From JAYEJW01 sp034716535 (GTDB taxonomy: Bacteria > Pseudomonadota > Gammaproteobacteria > Chromatiales > Chromatiaceae): a stretch of DNA of 24,208 nucleotides. Under the pieces are notes generated by a model. The model was not told the DNA's origin, made no database searches, and saw nothing but the letters and a program-made list of their open reading frames with translations. Positions 1 to 7,317 of the stretch are shown here, one piece after another (the stretch's first letter is position 1; every line of letters starts with the position of its first letter). Position numbers and translations under genes: made by a program. The stretch is taken from assembly GCA_034716535.1 (NCBI GenBank), contig JAYEJW010000580.1, forward strand, positions 1 to 24,208. Direction: 5' to 3'.

Positions 1-260
1 CAGACGCCGACTATGGTCTTGCCCGCCCCAATCGCCTGTCGCACGAACGCCTTCTCGGCCGCCAGCCAGGGGTGGTCCGCCTCGTCGTAGATACCCATGG
101 GGCCGCCCATGACCACCAGCCAGTCGAAATCACTCTGGGTAGGCAAGCCGCCGCCGTCGAACAGCGCCGTGCGGGTCACCTCATGTCCGTACCTAGTGGC
201 CCAGTCGGCGATGCCGGCCGGTTCTTCGAACGGGACGTGTTGTAGACAATGTATGCGCAT
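1..260 (-). CDS. Class I glutamine amidotransferase (GMP synthase-like), 3' part outside window
   Basis: The visible N-terminal 86 residues begin MRIHCLQHVPFEEPAGI and contain the segment DWLVVMGGPMGIYDE, typical of stand-alone class I glutamine amidotransferase domains related to the GuaA amidotransferase half. The frame ends at GKTIVGV followed by the bases of an incomplete codon, just where the family has its nucleophile Cys (G-x-C-L-G), so the catalytic Cys, His and Glu are not visible. The ATG at 258-260 is preceded by a good GGAGGA ribosome binding site. It lies 23 bases after the Nudix gene on the same strand and is probably co-transcribed with it. The physiological substrate of these stand-alone proteins is generally unknown. 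Family assignment is fairly sure; function is not. Confidence 0.8.
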   Translation of the reverse strand, partial: MRIHCLQHVPFEEPAGIADWATRYGHEVTRTALFDGGGLPTQSDFDWLVVMGGPMGIYDEADHPWLAAEKAFVRQAIGAGKTIVGV

Positions 261-283
261 GGGCTTGATTCCTCCGTGGGGTC

Positions 284-850
284 TCAACAGCCCGGGTCGT
301 CGACGTCGCCCAACATGGCGGGCTCTTTGACGGCTGCAGCGCGGAACAGGCCGATCAGGGTCTTGGCATCGGTGATGGTGCCGTCGACGCACCAATCCAA
401 GGCCTGATCGAAGGGCAACCAGTGGATCTCCATGACCTCGTGGATCTCGTGCTCGTGCCCGAGGTGCGTAAGGCCGCGCGCCAGATAGAGGTGGACAACC
501 TCGGTAAATATGCCGGGCGAGCTGATCACACGACCCAGATCCGTCCAAGTCTGCGCAGCCACCCCGGCCTCCTCCGCGAGCTCACGGCGTGCCGTGCTGA
601 ACGGGTCTTCCCCGGGATCGATCTTGCCGGCCGGGAGCTCCCACAGCCACCCATCGGCGGCGTGGCGGAACTGACGCAGCAGGCAGACACGGCTTTGGCC
701 GTCCAGCGCGACCACGGCGGCGCCTCCAGGGTGGCGGACGATCTCGAGCTCCGCCGATTCGCCGTTGGGCAGCTCTACCGTCTCCACGCCGACCTCGATG
801 ACGCGACCGCGGAAGACCTGCCGACGCTGCTTAACCTGCTCCGCTGACAC
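284..850 (-). CDS. Nudix hydrolase, ADP-ribose pyrophosphatase-like
   Basis: This 188-residue protein has a complete Nudix box (G-x5-E-x7-RE-x2-EE-x-G) in the stretch GKIDPGEDP...ARRELAEEAGV, about residues 75-97; this loop binds the metal and carries the catalytic glutamates. The upstream segment VVALDGQSRVCLLRQFRHA and the following WELPAG are typical of the ADP-ribose pyrophosphatase (NudF) subgroup, which cleaves ADP-ribose to AMP and ribose 5-phosphate. Specificity for ADP-ribose is inferred from overall similarity. The start is GTG at 848-850 with an AGGAG ribosome binding site eight bases upstream. It is the first gene of a minus-strand pair with the amidotransferase and is divergent from putP. 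A small hairpin abuts its ribosome binding site. Confidence 0.88.
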   Translation of the reverse strand: MSAEQVKQRRQVFRGRVIEVGVETVELPNGESAELEIVRHPGGAAVVALDGQSRVCLLRQFRHAADGWLWELPAGKIDPGEDPFSTARRELAEEAGVAAQTWTDLGRVISSPGIFTEVVHLYLARGLTHLGHEHEIHEVMEIHWLPFDQALDWCVDGTITDAKTLIGLFRAAAVKEPAMLGDVDDPGC

Positions 851-863
851 CGGAATGACTCCT

Positions 864-878
864 GCGGATGGAATCCGC
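864..878 (-). other. Small hairpin abutting the Nudix gene ribosome binding site
   Basis: GCGGAT and ATCCGC form a perfect 6-bp stem with a 3-base loop. Read on the minus strand, the hairpin ends immediately before the AGGAG (859-863) of the Nudix gene. It could tune translation or be an operator; there is no direct evidence for either. Confidence 0.3.
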
Positions 879-954
879 TTTGCACGGCCAATAAACTAAT
901 GGTCTCCCCACGCCCCCACAACCCGCAAACCTCACTGGGGAAGGAACGAGAACA

Positions 955-2442
955 GTGAATTCCGACGCACTCGTCATCGCGCTGACCTTCAGTGTCTACT
1001 TCGCCGTCGTGCTGCTCATCGGCTGGTACGCCTACCGCCGCACGGCGAGCCTGTCCGACTTTATTCTCGGCGGTCGAAGCCTCGGCAGTGGCGTGGCGGC
1101 GTTGAGCGCCAGCGCCTCGGACATGAGCGGATGGCTCCTGCTCGGACTACCGGGCTTCGCATATGCCGCCGGGCTCGAGTCGCTCTGGCTCGCCGGCGGG
1201 CTGCTGCTCGGCACTTACCTTAACTGGCGCCTGCTCGCGGCACGGCTGCGCGTGTTCAGCGAGTTCTACGGCGACGCTCTCACCTTACCGGAGTACTTCG
1301 CCAACCGCTTTGAGGACGACAGCGGCTGGTTGCGGGGCATCTCCGCCATCTTCATCCTGCTCTTCTTCCTGATCTACACCGGTTCCGGGCTGGTTGCCGG
1401 CGGCAAGCTGTTCGAGTCCGTGTTCGGCCTGCCCTACAACTGGGCAGTGATGGCAGGGGCCCTATCGATACTCCTGTACACGGCGGTTGGCGGCTTCCTC
1501 GCCGTGTCCTGGACCGATGTCCTGCAGGGGCTGTTGATGGCCGCCGCGCTCGTGGCGGTACCACTGATCGCCTTCTCCGAAAACGGCGGTCTGGGACCGA
1601 GCCTTGAGCGCCTCGAGGCGATCAACCCCCATCTCCTGTCGCTCTTTACACGGATCGACGGCTCGAGCATCGGGATCATCGGCATCCTCTCTCTGGCCGC
1701 ATGGGGAATCGGCTATTTCGGTCAACCACATATACTCGCACGCTTCCAGGCCATCCACCAGGCCGCCGACGTGGGCCGTGCCCGGCACATCGCTGTCTCC
1801 TGGGTGACGATCACCCTCCTGGGCGCGATACTGGCCGGGTTCGCGGGGATTCTGACCCTGGACAACCCGTTGACGGGTGACGACCGCGAGAAGGTGTTTA
1901 TCCAGCTCGTGGATCTGCTGTTCCATCCGGTGATCGCCGGTATTTGCCTCGCTGCCATCCTCGCCGCAATCATGAGCACCGCCGACTCCCAGCTGCTCGT
2001 CTCCTCCTCCGCGTTCACAGAGGATTTCTACCGCACGATCTTTCGGCGTGAGGCAGGACCGGGGGAGCTGGTGACGGTCGGACGCCTCGCCGTAGCCGTA
2101 CTCGCGGGGCTCGCGTTCATCATGGCCCTGGACCCAGAAACCATGGTCCTGGATCTGGTGGGCTACGCCTGGGCGGGATTCGGCGCCGCCTTCGGCCCGG
2201 CCCTGATACTCTCCCTGTACTGGCCGCGGATGACCCGGCGCAGCGCGATCGCCGGGGTGCTGGTGGGCGGCATCACGGTCGTGGTCTGGAAGCAGCTCTC
2301 CGGCGGCCTGTTCGATCTGTACGAGATCGTGCCCGGCTTTTTCTTCTCCCTGCTTGCGATCTGGGTTGTCAGTTGGTTTGATCCCGCGCAACGCGAGACC
2401 CTTGAGCGCAACTTCGAGCGGGTGCTGCACAGGCTCCAATAG
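955..2442 (+). CDS. putP: Sodium/proline symporter PutP
   Basis: A 495-residue member of the solute:sodium symporter family that takes up L-proline with Na+ across the inner membrane. Landmarks shared with E. coli PutP run the length of the protein: SASASDMSGWLLLGLPG near residues 51-67, with the Asp equivalent to the Na+-site D55; the segment GGFLAVSWTDVLQ; GYFGQPHILARF; and AAIMSTADSQLLVSSS, carrying the conserved Ser-Thr of the later Na+-site helix. About 12-13 hydrophobic segments are visible. The start is GTG at 955 after AAGGA. There is no putA nearby, so the role may be osmoprotectant uptake rather than proline catabolism; that is inference. It is transcribed alone, divergent from the Nudix gene. 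Confidence 0.95.
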   Translation: MNSDALVIALTFSVYFAVVLLIGWYAYRRTASLSDFILGGRSLGSGVAALSASASDMSGWLLLGLPGFAYAAGLESLWLAGGLLLGTYLNWRLLAARLRVFSEFYGDALTLPEYFANRFEDDSGWLRGISAIFILLFFLIYTGSGLVAGGKLFESVFGLPYNWAVMAGALSILLYTAVGGFLAVSWTDVLQGLLMAAALVAVPLIAFSENGGLGPSLERLEAINPHLLSLFTRIDGSSIGIIGILSLAAWGIGYFGQPHILARFQAIHQAADVGRARHIAVSWVTITLLGAILAGFAGILTLDNPLTGDDREKVFIQLVDLLFHPVIAGICLAAILAAIMSTADSQLLVSSSAFTEDFYRTIFRREAGPGELVTVGRLAVAVLAGLAFIMALDPETMVLDLVGYAWAGFGAAFGPALILSLYWPRMTRRSAIAGVLVGGITVVVWKQLSGGLFDLYEIVPGFFFSLLAIWVVSWFDPAQRETLERNFERVLHRLQ

Positions 2443-2496
2443 CCCTGCCTGAAGCCTAATATCCCGGTCCGCACGGGCTCAGGAGCCGAATCCGCC

Positions 2497-2543
2497 CGGC
2501 AAGGAACGCAGCTTGGGGCGGGGGCCGCCGCCTTCCGTTGCCG
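2497..2543 (+). other. Imperfect inverted repeat / nested hairpin
   Basis: CGGCAAGGAA (2497-2506) pairs with TTCC-G-TTGCCG (2533-2543) as a 10-bp stem with one bulged G. The loop holds a second hairpin, GGCGG (2517-2521) with CCGCC (2525-2529). There is no T run after it on the plus strand, so it does not look like a standard intrinsic terminator. It could be a structured RNA end, a protein-binding dyad or chance in GC-rich DNA. Confidence 0.35.
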
Positions 2544-2807
2544 ACGCCGAGAAATCGCAAACCGAATTCGGACATGCTTGTATGTGCCTAACTACCGGGT
2601 ACTGAAATGTAGCCGTGGTGAGCGGCAATTCCGGGCCCTTTCAAATTGATCGCAAGTTGCATACCATTGAAGCGCAAAGCTCTCCTTCGTCGGCGCTGGC
2701 CTTGAGGCACCGGAGTTCGGCTTACCCCGCGCCAATGACGGGACCATCGCGATATGGATGTCGATTATCAGGGCTGATCAGTAGCAGATCGCTCGCGCCG
2801 GCCACGC

Positions 2808-2841
2808 CCGTAACCTGTCCGTAACTGCCCAGACATAGAAT
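2808..2841 (+). promoter_or_regulatory. Pho-box-like direct repeat and -10 upstream of phoB
   Basis: The 7-mer CCGTAAC occurs at 2808-2814 and again at 2819-2825, with an 11-base period, which is the spacing of the two half-sites of a PhoB box. Each copy agrees with the E. coli half-site CTGTCAT/C at about five of seven bases. Ten bases further on is TAGAAT (2836-2841), a good -10, while no good -35 is present. This is the usual arrangement of PhoB-activated promoters, in which the box replaces the -35. It would make phoB-phoR autoregulated. The call rests on spacing and position, so confidence is moderate. Confidence 0.5.
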
Positions 2842-2887
2842 GGTGGCCGCTTGATGTTTCTAGAACCCAACAAGGACCGGCAGAGGT

Positions 2888-3574
2888 ATGGCGAGCATTC
2901 TCGTCGTCGATGACGAACCCGATATCCGCGAGGTGATTCGTTTTGCCCTCGAGGACGCAGGCTTTCGCGTGCTCGAGGCAGGACACGCAGACGAGGCGCG
3001 CAAGCTGCTCCTGTCGGAAAGTCCCGACCTGTTGCTGCTGGACTGGATGCTTCCCGGCCGCTCCGGACTGGAGTTGGCCCAGCAGCTAAAGCAAAGTACC
3101 AAGACCCGCGCCCTACCCATCATCATGGTGAGCGCCCGAGGCGAAGAGGAAGACCGGGTCAAGGGACTGGACACGGGTGCCGATGACTACATCGCCAAAC
3201 CCTTCTCCCCCCGCGAGATGGTGGCGCGGGTCAACGCGGTCCTGCGCCGGACGAAACCCGAGGAGCCGGCGGACGAAATCGAGATCGGCGGCCTGCGCAT
3301 CGACAACGTGGGCCATCGGGTCAGCGCCGACGGCACGCGCATCGACATCGCCCCGACGGAATACCGCCTGCTCCACTTTTTCATGACCCACGCCGACCGG
3401 GCATTTAGCCGCTCCCAGCTCCTCGACCAGGTCTGGGGTGACCAGGTCTACGTCGAGGAACGCACTGTAGACGTGCACGTACGTCGTCTGCGCAAGGCCC
3501 TTGAGGTCACGGAGCACGACCGCCTGCTGCAGACCGTTCGGGGCGTCGGCTATCGATTTTCCAATAAGGAATGA
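2888..3574 (+). CDS. phoB: Phosphate regulon response regulator PhoB
   Basis: A 228-residue OmpR/PhoB-family regulator. The receiver domain (about 1-120) shows the acidic pocket VVDDEPD, the phosphoacceptor D52 in LLDWMLPG, S82 and K104 in the KPF motif. The C-terminal winged helix (about 130-225) contains PTEYRLLHFFM, the recognition-helix region ERTVDVHVRRLRKAL and the terminal VRGVGYRF, all highly typical of PhoB. When phosphorylated by PhoR it should bind Pho boxes and activate genes for phosphate uptake. The ATG at 2888 follows GGCAGAGGT. The kinase gene starts 55 bases downstream. The pstSCAB-phoU genes are not in this window. Confidence 0.94.
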   Translation: MASILVVDDEPDIREVIRFALEDAGFRVLEAGHADEARKLLLSESPDLLLLDWMLPGRSGLELAQQLKQSTKTRALPIIMVSARGEEEDRVKGLDTGADDYIAKPFSPREMVARVNAVLRRTKPEEPADEIEIGGLRIDNVGHRVSADGTRIDIAPTEYRLLHFFMTHADRAFSRSQLLDQVWGDQVYVEERTVDVHVRRLRKALEVTEHDRLLQTVRGVGYRFSNKE

Positions 3575-3629
3575 CCGTCCCGGACATCGGTCGCACTCCG
3601 GCCTGAGACCCGTTTCCCCCGGGCCCCCT

Positions 3630-4967
3630 ATGCGTCAATCTCTGCGCTTCGAGATCTCCTTCATCCTCGCCTCGGTCGCAGGCGGACTGGGTCTCGCTTG
3701 GGTGGGCGTGGATCTGGGCCTCGTCTGGCCGCTGGCAGTAGCGCCTTATCTCGGACGCAATCTCTATTATCTGATCCGCTTAACGGCCCTTATCCGCAGG
3801 CAGCACCGCTTGGTCCCTCCTTTCCCGGGCGGGCTTTGGGGGGACATCTTTCGCGCCATCGCCCAGTATCAGCAGCGCGCACGAAAGCGCCGCAAGCGTC
3901 AGATCCGCTTCACGCGCCGTTTCCGTGAAGCGGCGGTATCGGTACCGGACGCCCTTGTGATTCTGGACAAACAGAAGCGCATCGAATGGGCGAATCCCGC
4001 GGCGGCGGTGCTGATGGACGTGCAATGGCCGCGGGACGACGGTAAATGGCTGTCCGAGATCCTGCGTCATCCGCGCTTGAGCGAGTTCATCGACGCGGGC
4101 GAGTACAGCCGGCCCGTCGAGATGCCACCCGAGCACAATCGCGCCATCATGCTTTCCCTTCGGATCACGCCCTTCGGAGAGTACAAGCGCCAGCGTCTGG
4201 TCGTGGCTCGGGATATCACCAAGATCTTCCACATCAACATGATCCGGCGCGACTTCGTGGCCAACGCCTCTCACGAGCTGCGCACACCGCTGACGGTGAT
4301 CGCGGGATTTCTCGAGAATCTGGCCGACTCCCCTCTCACGCCCGAGCATCATCGCCGACCGCTGAACCTGATGCGCAACCAGAGCGAGCGTATGCGCTCC
4401 ATTATCGACGACCTGCTGACCCTCTCACGCCTGGAGATGGACGACCGCTCGGAGGAGGTCGGCCCGGTTGACGTACCGGATGAGCTACACCTGATCCTTC
4501 ACGAGGCGCGGGCGCTGAGCGAGCACAGGCACGACCTTGTCGCGGACATCGACGAGGATCTGCTGATCGTCGGCAACCCGGTGGAGCTGCGCAGCGCCTT
4601 ATCCAACGTCGTTTTCAACGCCGTCAAGCATACGCCGGCAGGCAGCCGCATCAGGGTGATCTGGCGCGAAGATGAGCGAGGGCCCCTGTTTTCCGTGCAG
4701 GATAACGGGGACGGCATCGAGCCCGAGCATATCCCGCGCCTGACAGAGCGCTTCTACCGGGTGGACAAGGCCCGTTCCCGCGCCTCGGGGGGTACCGGGC
4801 TCGGCCTCGCCATCGTGAAACACGTACTGAACCGGTTGGATGCCCGTCTGATTGTCGCCAGCGAGGTGGGAGAAGGCAGCACCTTCACCTGCCGCTTTCC
4901 AGACACCAGCGCCCTCTATCGCCACCAGACCAGGGCCGCAGCAGCCGGAAAGTCCGCTCGAACATGA
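3630..4967 (+). CDS. phoR: Phosphate regulon sensor histidine kinase PhoR
   Basis: The protein is 445 residues from the ATG at 3630. Two N-terminal hydrophobic segments (about 8-28 and 30-50) anchor it, with almost no periplasmic loop, as in PhoR. A PAS domain (about 100-195) precedes the HisKA domain, whose H-box DFVANASHELRTPLTV places the phosphorylated histidine at H215. The ATPase domain has the N-box NVVFNAVKHT (N330), the G1 box DNGDGI and the G2 box GGTGLGLAI. The frame stays open upstream into phoB, but the first 43 residues of that reading are not PhoR-like, so I chose 3630; its ribosome binding site is poor, and translational coupling to phoB is likely. It phosphorylates PhoB under phosphate limitation. 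Confidence 0.92.
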   Translation: MRQSLRFEISFILASVAGGLGLAWVGVDLGLVWPLAVAPYLGRNLYYLIRLTALIRRQHRLVPPFPGGLWGDIFRAIAQYQQRARKRRKRQIRFTRRFREAAVSVPDALVILDKQKRIEWANPAAAVLMDVQWPRDDGKWLSEILRHPRLSEFIDAGEYSRPVEMPPEHNRAIMLSLRITPFGEYKRQRLVVARDITKIFHINMIRRDFVANASHELRTPLTVIAGFLENLADSPLTPEHHRRPLNLMRNQSERMRSIIDDLLTLSRLEMDDRSEEVGPVDVPDELHLILHEARALSEHRHDLVADIDEDLLIVGNPVELRSALSNVVFNAVKHTPAGSRIRVIWREDERGPLFSVQDNGDGIEPEHIPRLTERFYRVDKARSRASGGTGLGLAIVKHVLNRLDARLIVASEVGEGSTFTCRFPDTSALYRHQTRAAAAGKSART

Positions 4968-4999
4968 GCTGCCGTTGAGTTCAGCGAGGGAAATCCATC

Positions 5000-5049
5000 A
5001 CGCGGACTTCATCCGGCGACTCGAAGTGCGTCCGACTCGACGTCCGCGT
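5000..5049. other. Inverted repeat in the phoR/ihfB convergent gap
   Basis: ACGCGGAC (5000-5007) is a perfect inverse of GTCCGCGT (5042-5049), with a 34-base loop that itself contains CGACTCGA twice. It sits between the convergent 3' ends of phoR and ihfB. No T run follows closely on either strand, so a role as a bidirectional transcript end is only a guess. Confidence 0.3.
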
Positions 5050-5062
5050 ATCACGGCAGGAG

Positions 5063-5086
5063 AAAAATCAGGCCGTTCCGGCGACC
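5063..5086 (-). terminator. Possible weak intrinsic terminator at the end of ihfB
   Basis: On the minus strand GGTCG and CGGCC form a 5-bp stem (one U.G pair) with loop CCGGAA, followed by the stop codon TGA and then TTTTT (complement of 5063-5067). The stem is short and overlaps the last ihfB codons, but position and T run fit a transcript end. Confidence 0.38.
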
Positions 5087-5400
5087 GCTGCGGGAATGCC
5101 GCTGTCCTCATCCGTCTGGTAAGACCCATTCACACGATCACGCAATTCCTTGCCGGGCTTGAAATGGGGTACGTACTTACCGGCAAGGGCGACCGTATCG
5201 CCCGTCTTGGGATTACGCCCAATCCGAGGCGGGCGGTAATGCAGCGAAAAGCTGCCGAATCCGCGGATCTCGATGCGTTGGCCGGAGGCGAGCTCATTGC
5301 TCATCTGCTCCAAAAGGCACCTGACGGCCAGTTCTACGTCTTTGTACGCCAAGTGGCTTTGCTCGGCTGCCAATAACTCAATCAGCTCCGATTTCGTCAT
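5068..5400 (-). CDS. ihfB: Integration host factor subunit beta
   Basis: A 110-residue DNA-bending protein of the HU/IHF family. It begins MTKSELIELLA and contains GQRIEIRGFGSFSLHYR, GRNPKTGDTV and KYVPHFKPGKELRDRV, nearly identical to E. coli IHF-beta. The proline of the arm (GRNPKTG) that intercalates into DNA is present. With IHF-alpha it forms the heterodimer that bends DNA in transcription, replication and recombination. About 16 residues extend past the end of the E. coli protein (GSYQTDED...), poorly conserved in character. It follows rpsA by 71 bases on the same strand, the standard gammaproteobacterial order, with a strong hairpin between them. Confidence 0.96.
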   Translation of the reverse strand: MTKSELIELLAAEQSHLAYKDVELAVRCLLEQMSNELASGQRIEIRGFGSFSLHYRPPRIGRNPKTGDTVALAGKYVPHFKPGKELRDRVNGSYQTDEDSGIPAAVAGTA

Positions 5401-5427
5401 AGTTCCAATTCCGCAGAAGGGTGCTAC

Positions 5428-5462
5428 GGTCCGCCCGCCGTGGACGGACCGCCCAATCGGGC
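5428..5462 (-). other. Intercistronic hairpins between rpsA and ihfB
   Basis: Read on the minus strand, GGUCCGUCC and GGGCGGACC make a 9-bp stem with a 5-base loop. One position is a U.G pair; on the plus strand the same position would be a C-A mismatch, so the structure favours minus-strand RNA. A second short hairpin (GCCC/GGGC) lies at 5451-5462. No U run follows. It may be an mRNA processing or stability element that lets rpsA and ihfB be expressed at different levels. Confidence 0.5.
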
Positions 5463-5471
5463 AAACAGTGC

Positions 5472-7151
5472 TCAGTCCTTTCGAGCCTCTTCCATCTGCT
5501 CCTTGAGAATATCGCCCAGCGTAGCAGTGCCGGCCTGGGCATCACGTGCGTAACCCTTAATCGCAGCGCTCTCTTCCTCCATGTCCTTGGCCTTTATGGA
5601 GAGCGAGATGGTACGGTTCTTACGGTCTACACCCAAGAACTTGGCCTCGATCTCGTCGCCGGACTTGAGCACCGCACGGGCGTCTTCGACGCGGTCGCGA
5701 GAGATCTCGGAGGCGCGCAAATAGCCCTCGACACCCTCCGCCAGAGCGACGGTCGCGCCCTTCGCGTCCACCTCCGTGATGGATCCGGTAACAATGCTGC
5801 CCTTCTCGTGGACAGCAACGAAGGAGGAGAAGGGATCCTTGTCCAGCTGCTTGACGCCCAGGGAGATACGCTCTCGCTCGGGATCCACCGACAGCACCAC
5901 CGTCTCCAGTTCGTCGCCTTTCGCGTAACGGCGCAGCGCCTGCTCCCCGGCCTCATCCCAGGAGATGTCGGACAGATGCACAAGCCCGTCGATACCGCCG
6001 TCCAGACCGATGAAGATGCCGAAGTCGGTGATGGACTTGATCTTGCCGCTGACGTGGTCGCCCTTCTTGAAGTTGGCGGCAAACTCTTCCCAGGGATTCA
6101 TCTGGCACTGCTTGATACCGAGGGAGATACGGCGGCGCTCCTCGTCGATGTCGAGCACCATCACCTCCACCTCGTCGCCGAGGGTGACGACCTTGCTCGG
6201 ATGGATGTTCTTGTTCGTCCAGTCCATCTCCGAGACGTGGACTAGGCCTTCCACGCCCTCTTCGATCTCCACGAAGCAGCCGTAGTCGGCGATGTTGGTG
6301 ACCTTGCCGAAGACCCGCGTGCTTTCGGGGTAGCGGCGGGCGATGTTGACCCAAGGGTCCTCGCCCATCTGCTTGAGACCGAGGGAGACGCGCTGGCGCT
6401 CGCGATCGAACTTGAGCACCTTGACCGAAACCTCGTCTCCGATCTCCACAACCTCCGAGGGGTGCTTGACGCGCCGCCAGGCCATGTCGGTGATGTGCAG
6501 CAATCCATCGATGCCGCCGAGATCCAGGAACGCGCCGTAATCGGTCAGGTTCTTGACCACGCCCTTGATCTCCATGCCCTCTTCCAGGCTCTTGAGCAAG
6601 GCGTCGCGCTCGGCACTGTACTCTTCTTCCACCACCGCACGGCGGGATACGACCACGTTGTTGCGCCGTTGGTCCAGCTTGATGACCTTGAACTCGAGCT
6701 CTTTCCCTTCCAGGTAGCTGGTATCGCGCACCGGGCGCACATCCACGAGCGAGCCGGGCAGAAAGGCCCGAACACTACCGAGGTCGACCGTAAAACCGCC
6801 CTTGACCTTGCCGTTGATCATGCCCTTGACGGTCTCACCCGCCTCGAAGGCCTTGTCGAGCAGTCCCCATACCGCGTGACGTTTCGCTTTCTCTCGCGAC
6901 AGACGGGTCGCGCCGGATCCGTCTTCCACCGCGTCCAGGGACACATCGACCTCGTCGCCGACGGCGACTTCGAGCGCCCCCTCGGCGTCGAAGAACTGGT
7001 TCTTCGGGATGATGCCTTCGGATTTCAGGCCTGCGTTGACGACGACCGCGTCGGCGGTGATGTCCACCACGGTGCCCGTAACGATCGTACCGGGCTGCAG
7101 CTGGGTGTTGGAGAGACTCTGTTCAAAAAGTTCGGCAAAGCTTTCGCTCAT
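5472..7151 (-). CDS. rpsA: 30S ribosomal protein S1
   Basis: The protein is 559 residues from the ATG at 7149-7151 (MSESFAELFEQSL), matching the E. coli S1 start and length (557). Six S1 RNA-binding repeats run from about residue 20 to 520: the first two bind the ribosome and the last four bind mRNA. Recognisable segments include KGGFTVDLGSVRAFLPGS, NLTDYGAFLDLGGIDGLLH and ITDFGIFIGLDGGIDGLVH. The frame is open 27 codons further upstream, but that part is not S1-like and would start inside a hairpin. The upstream Shine-Dalgarno match is modest (AGGA, about 12 bases away), as is usual for rpsA. S1 is known to repress its own translation in E. coli by binding its leader. Confidence 0.97.
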   Translation of the reverse strand: MSESFAELFEQSLSNTQLQPGTIVTGTVVDITADAVVVNAGLKSEGIIPKNQFFDAEGALEVAVGDEVDVSLDAVEDGSGATRLSREKAKRHAVWGLLDKAFEAGETVKGMINGKVKGGFTVDLGSVRAFLPGSLVDVRPVRDTSYLEGKELEFKVIKLDQRRNNVVVSRRAVVEEEYSAERDALLKSLEEGMEIKGVVKNLTDYGAFLDLGGIDGLLHITDMAWRRVKHPSEVVEIGDEVSVKVLKFDRERQRVSLGLKQMGEDPWVNIARRYPESTRVFGKVTNIADYGCFVEIEEGVEGLVHVSEMDWTNKNIHPSKVVTLGDEVEVMVLDIDEERRRISLGIKQCQMNPWEEFAANFKKGDHVSGKIKSITDFGIFIGLDGGIDGLVHLSDISWDEAGEQALRRYAKGDELETVVLSVDPERERISLGVKQLDKDPFSSFVAVHEKGSIVTGSITEVDAKGATVALAEGVEGYLRASEISRDRVEDARAVLKSGDEIEAKFLGVDRKNRTISLSIKAKDMEEESAAIKGYARDAQAGTATLGDILKEQMEEARKD

Positions 7152-7182
7152 GGGTTTAAGGTTTCCTGACACGGCGCGTTGT

Positions 7183-7202
7183 CTTGTCCCTTCCGGAACA
7201 AG
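7183..7202 (-). promoter_or_regulatory. rpsA leader hairpin with GNRA-type loop
   Basis: On the minus strand CUUGUUCC-GGAA-GGGACAAG forms an 8-bp stem (one U.G pair) closed by the tetraloop GGAA. It lies about 32 bases upstream of the rpsA start. The U.G pair would be a C-A mismatch on the other strand, so the minus-strand RNA is the one that folds. In E. coli the S1 leader has hairpins with GGA in their loops used for initiation and autoregulation; similar function here is inferred. Confidence 0.5.
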
Positions 7203-7212
7203 GGGTTGGGTT

Positions 7213-7243
7213 AAAAACAAGGTCCAGCGCATTGCGCCGGACC
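7213..7243 (-). terminator. Intrinsic terminator or attenuator upstream of rpsA
   Basis: On the minus strand GGUCCGGCGC and GCGCUGGACC form a 10-bp stem with loop AAU (one G.U pair), followed directly by UUGUUUUU. This is a good Rho-independent terminator shape. It ends about 62 bases before the rpsA ATG. I see no convincing promoter between it and rpsA, so it either ends cmk read-through or acts as an attenuator in the rpsA leader. Confidence 0.62.
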
Positions 7244-7290
7244 GACGAATAGGGGCGGCCGGCCGCGTCGGCTCGACAGCCCGAAACCAA

Positions 7291-7317
7291 GAAACCGCTG
7301 AACCGATCAGCGGTTTC
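7291..7317 (-). terminator. Perfect 11-bp hairpin after cmk, likely terminator
   Basis: GAAACCGCTGA (7291-7301) and TCAGCGGTTTC (7307-7317) are perfectly inverted around a 5-base loop. On the minus strand the hairpin is followed by TTGGTTTC, modestly U-rich. It lies about 127 bases after the cmk stop and could end the aroA-cmk transcript, or be part of the rpsA leader. Confidence 0.5.

Larger units (their letters stand above)
2443..2887. other. 445-base gap between putP and phoB
   Basis: I see no convincing gene here. A weak hairpin follows the putP stop (CCTGA-A-GCC at 2448-2456 against GGCTCAGG at 2476-2483, one bulged A, no following T run), so it is at best a poor terminator. A longer imperfect inverted repeat lies at 2497-2543. 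The last 80 bases hold the phoB promoter candidate. A small open frame at 2615-2824 has no recognisable protein and no clear ribosome binding site. Confidence 0.6.

Noticed and set aside
1462..2439. A 325-codon open frame on the minus strand opposite putP
   Set aside because: Low-complexity Gly/Arg/Asp/His-rich translation antisense to a well-conserved gene; no membrane or catalytic features.
2615..2824. A 69-codon frame in the putP-phoB gap
   Set aside because: No ribosome binding site or recognisable protein, and it runs through the likely Pho box.
3501..3629. Upstream extension of phoR into phoB
   Set aside because: The 43 extra residues overlap the phoB 3' end and are not PhoR-like; the first membrane segment begins right after the ATG at 3630.
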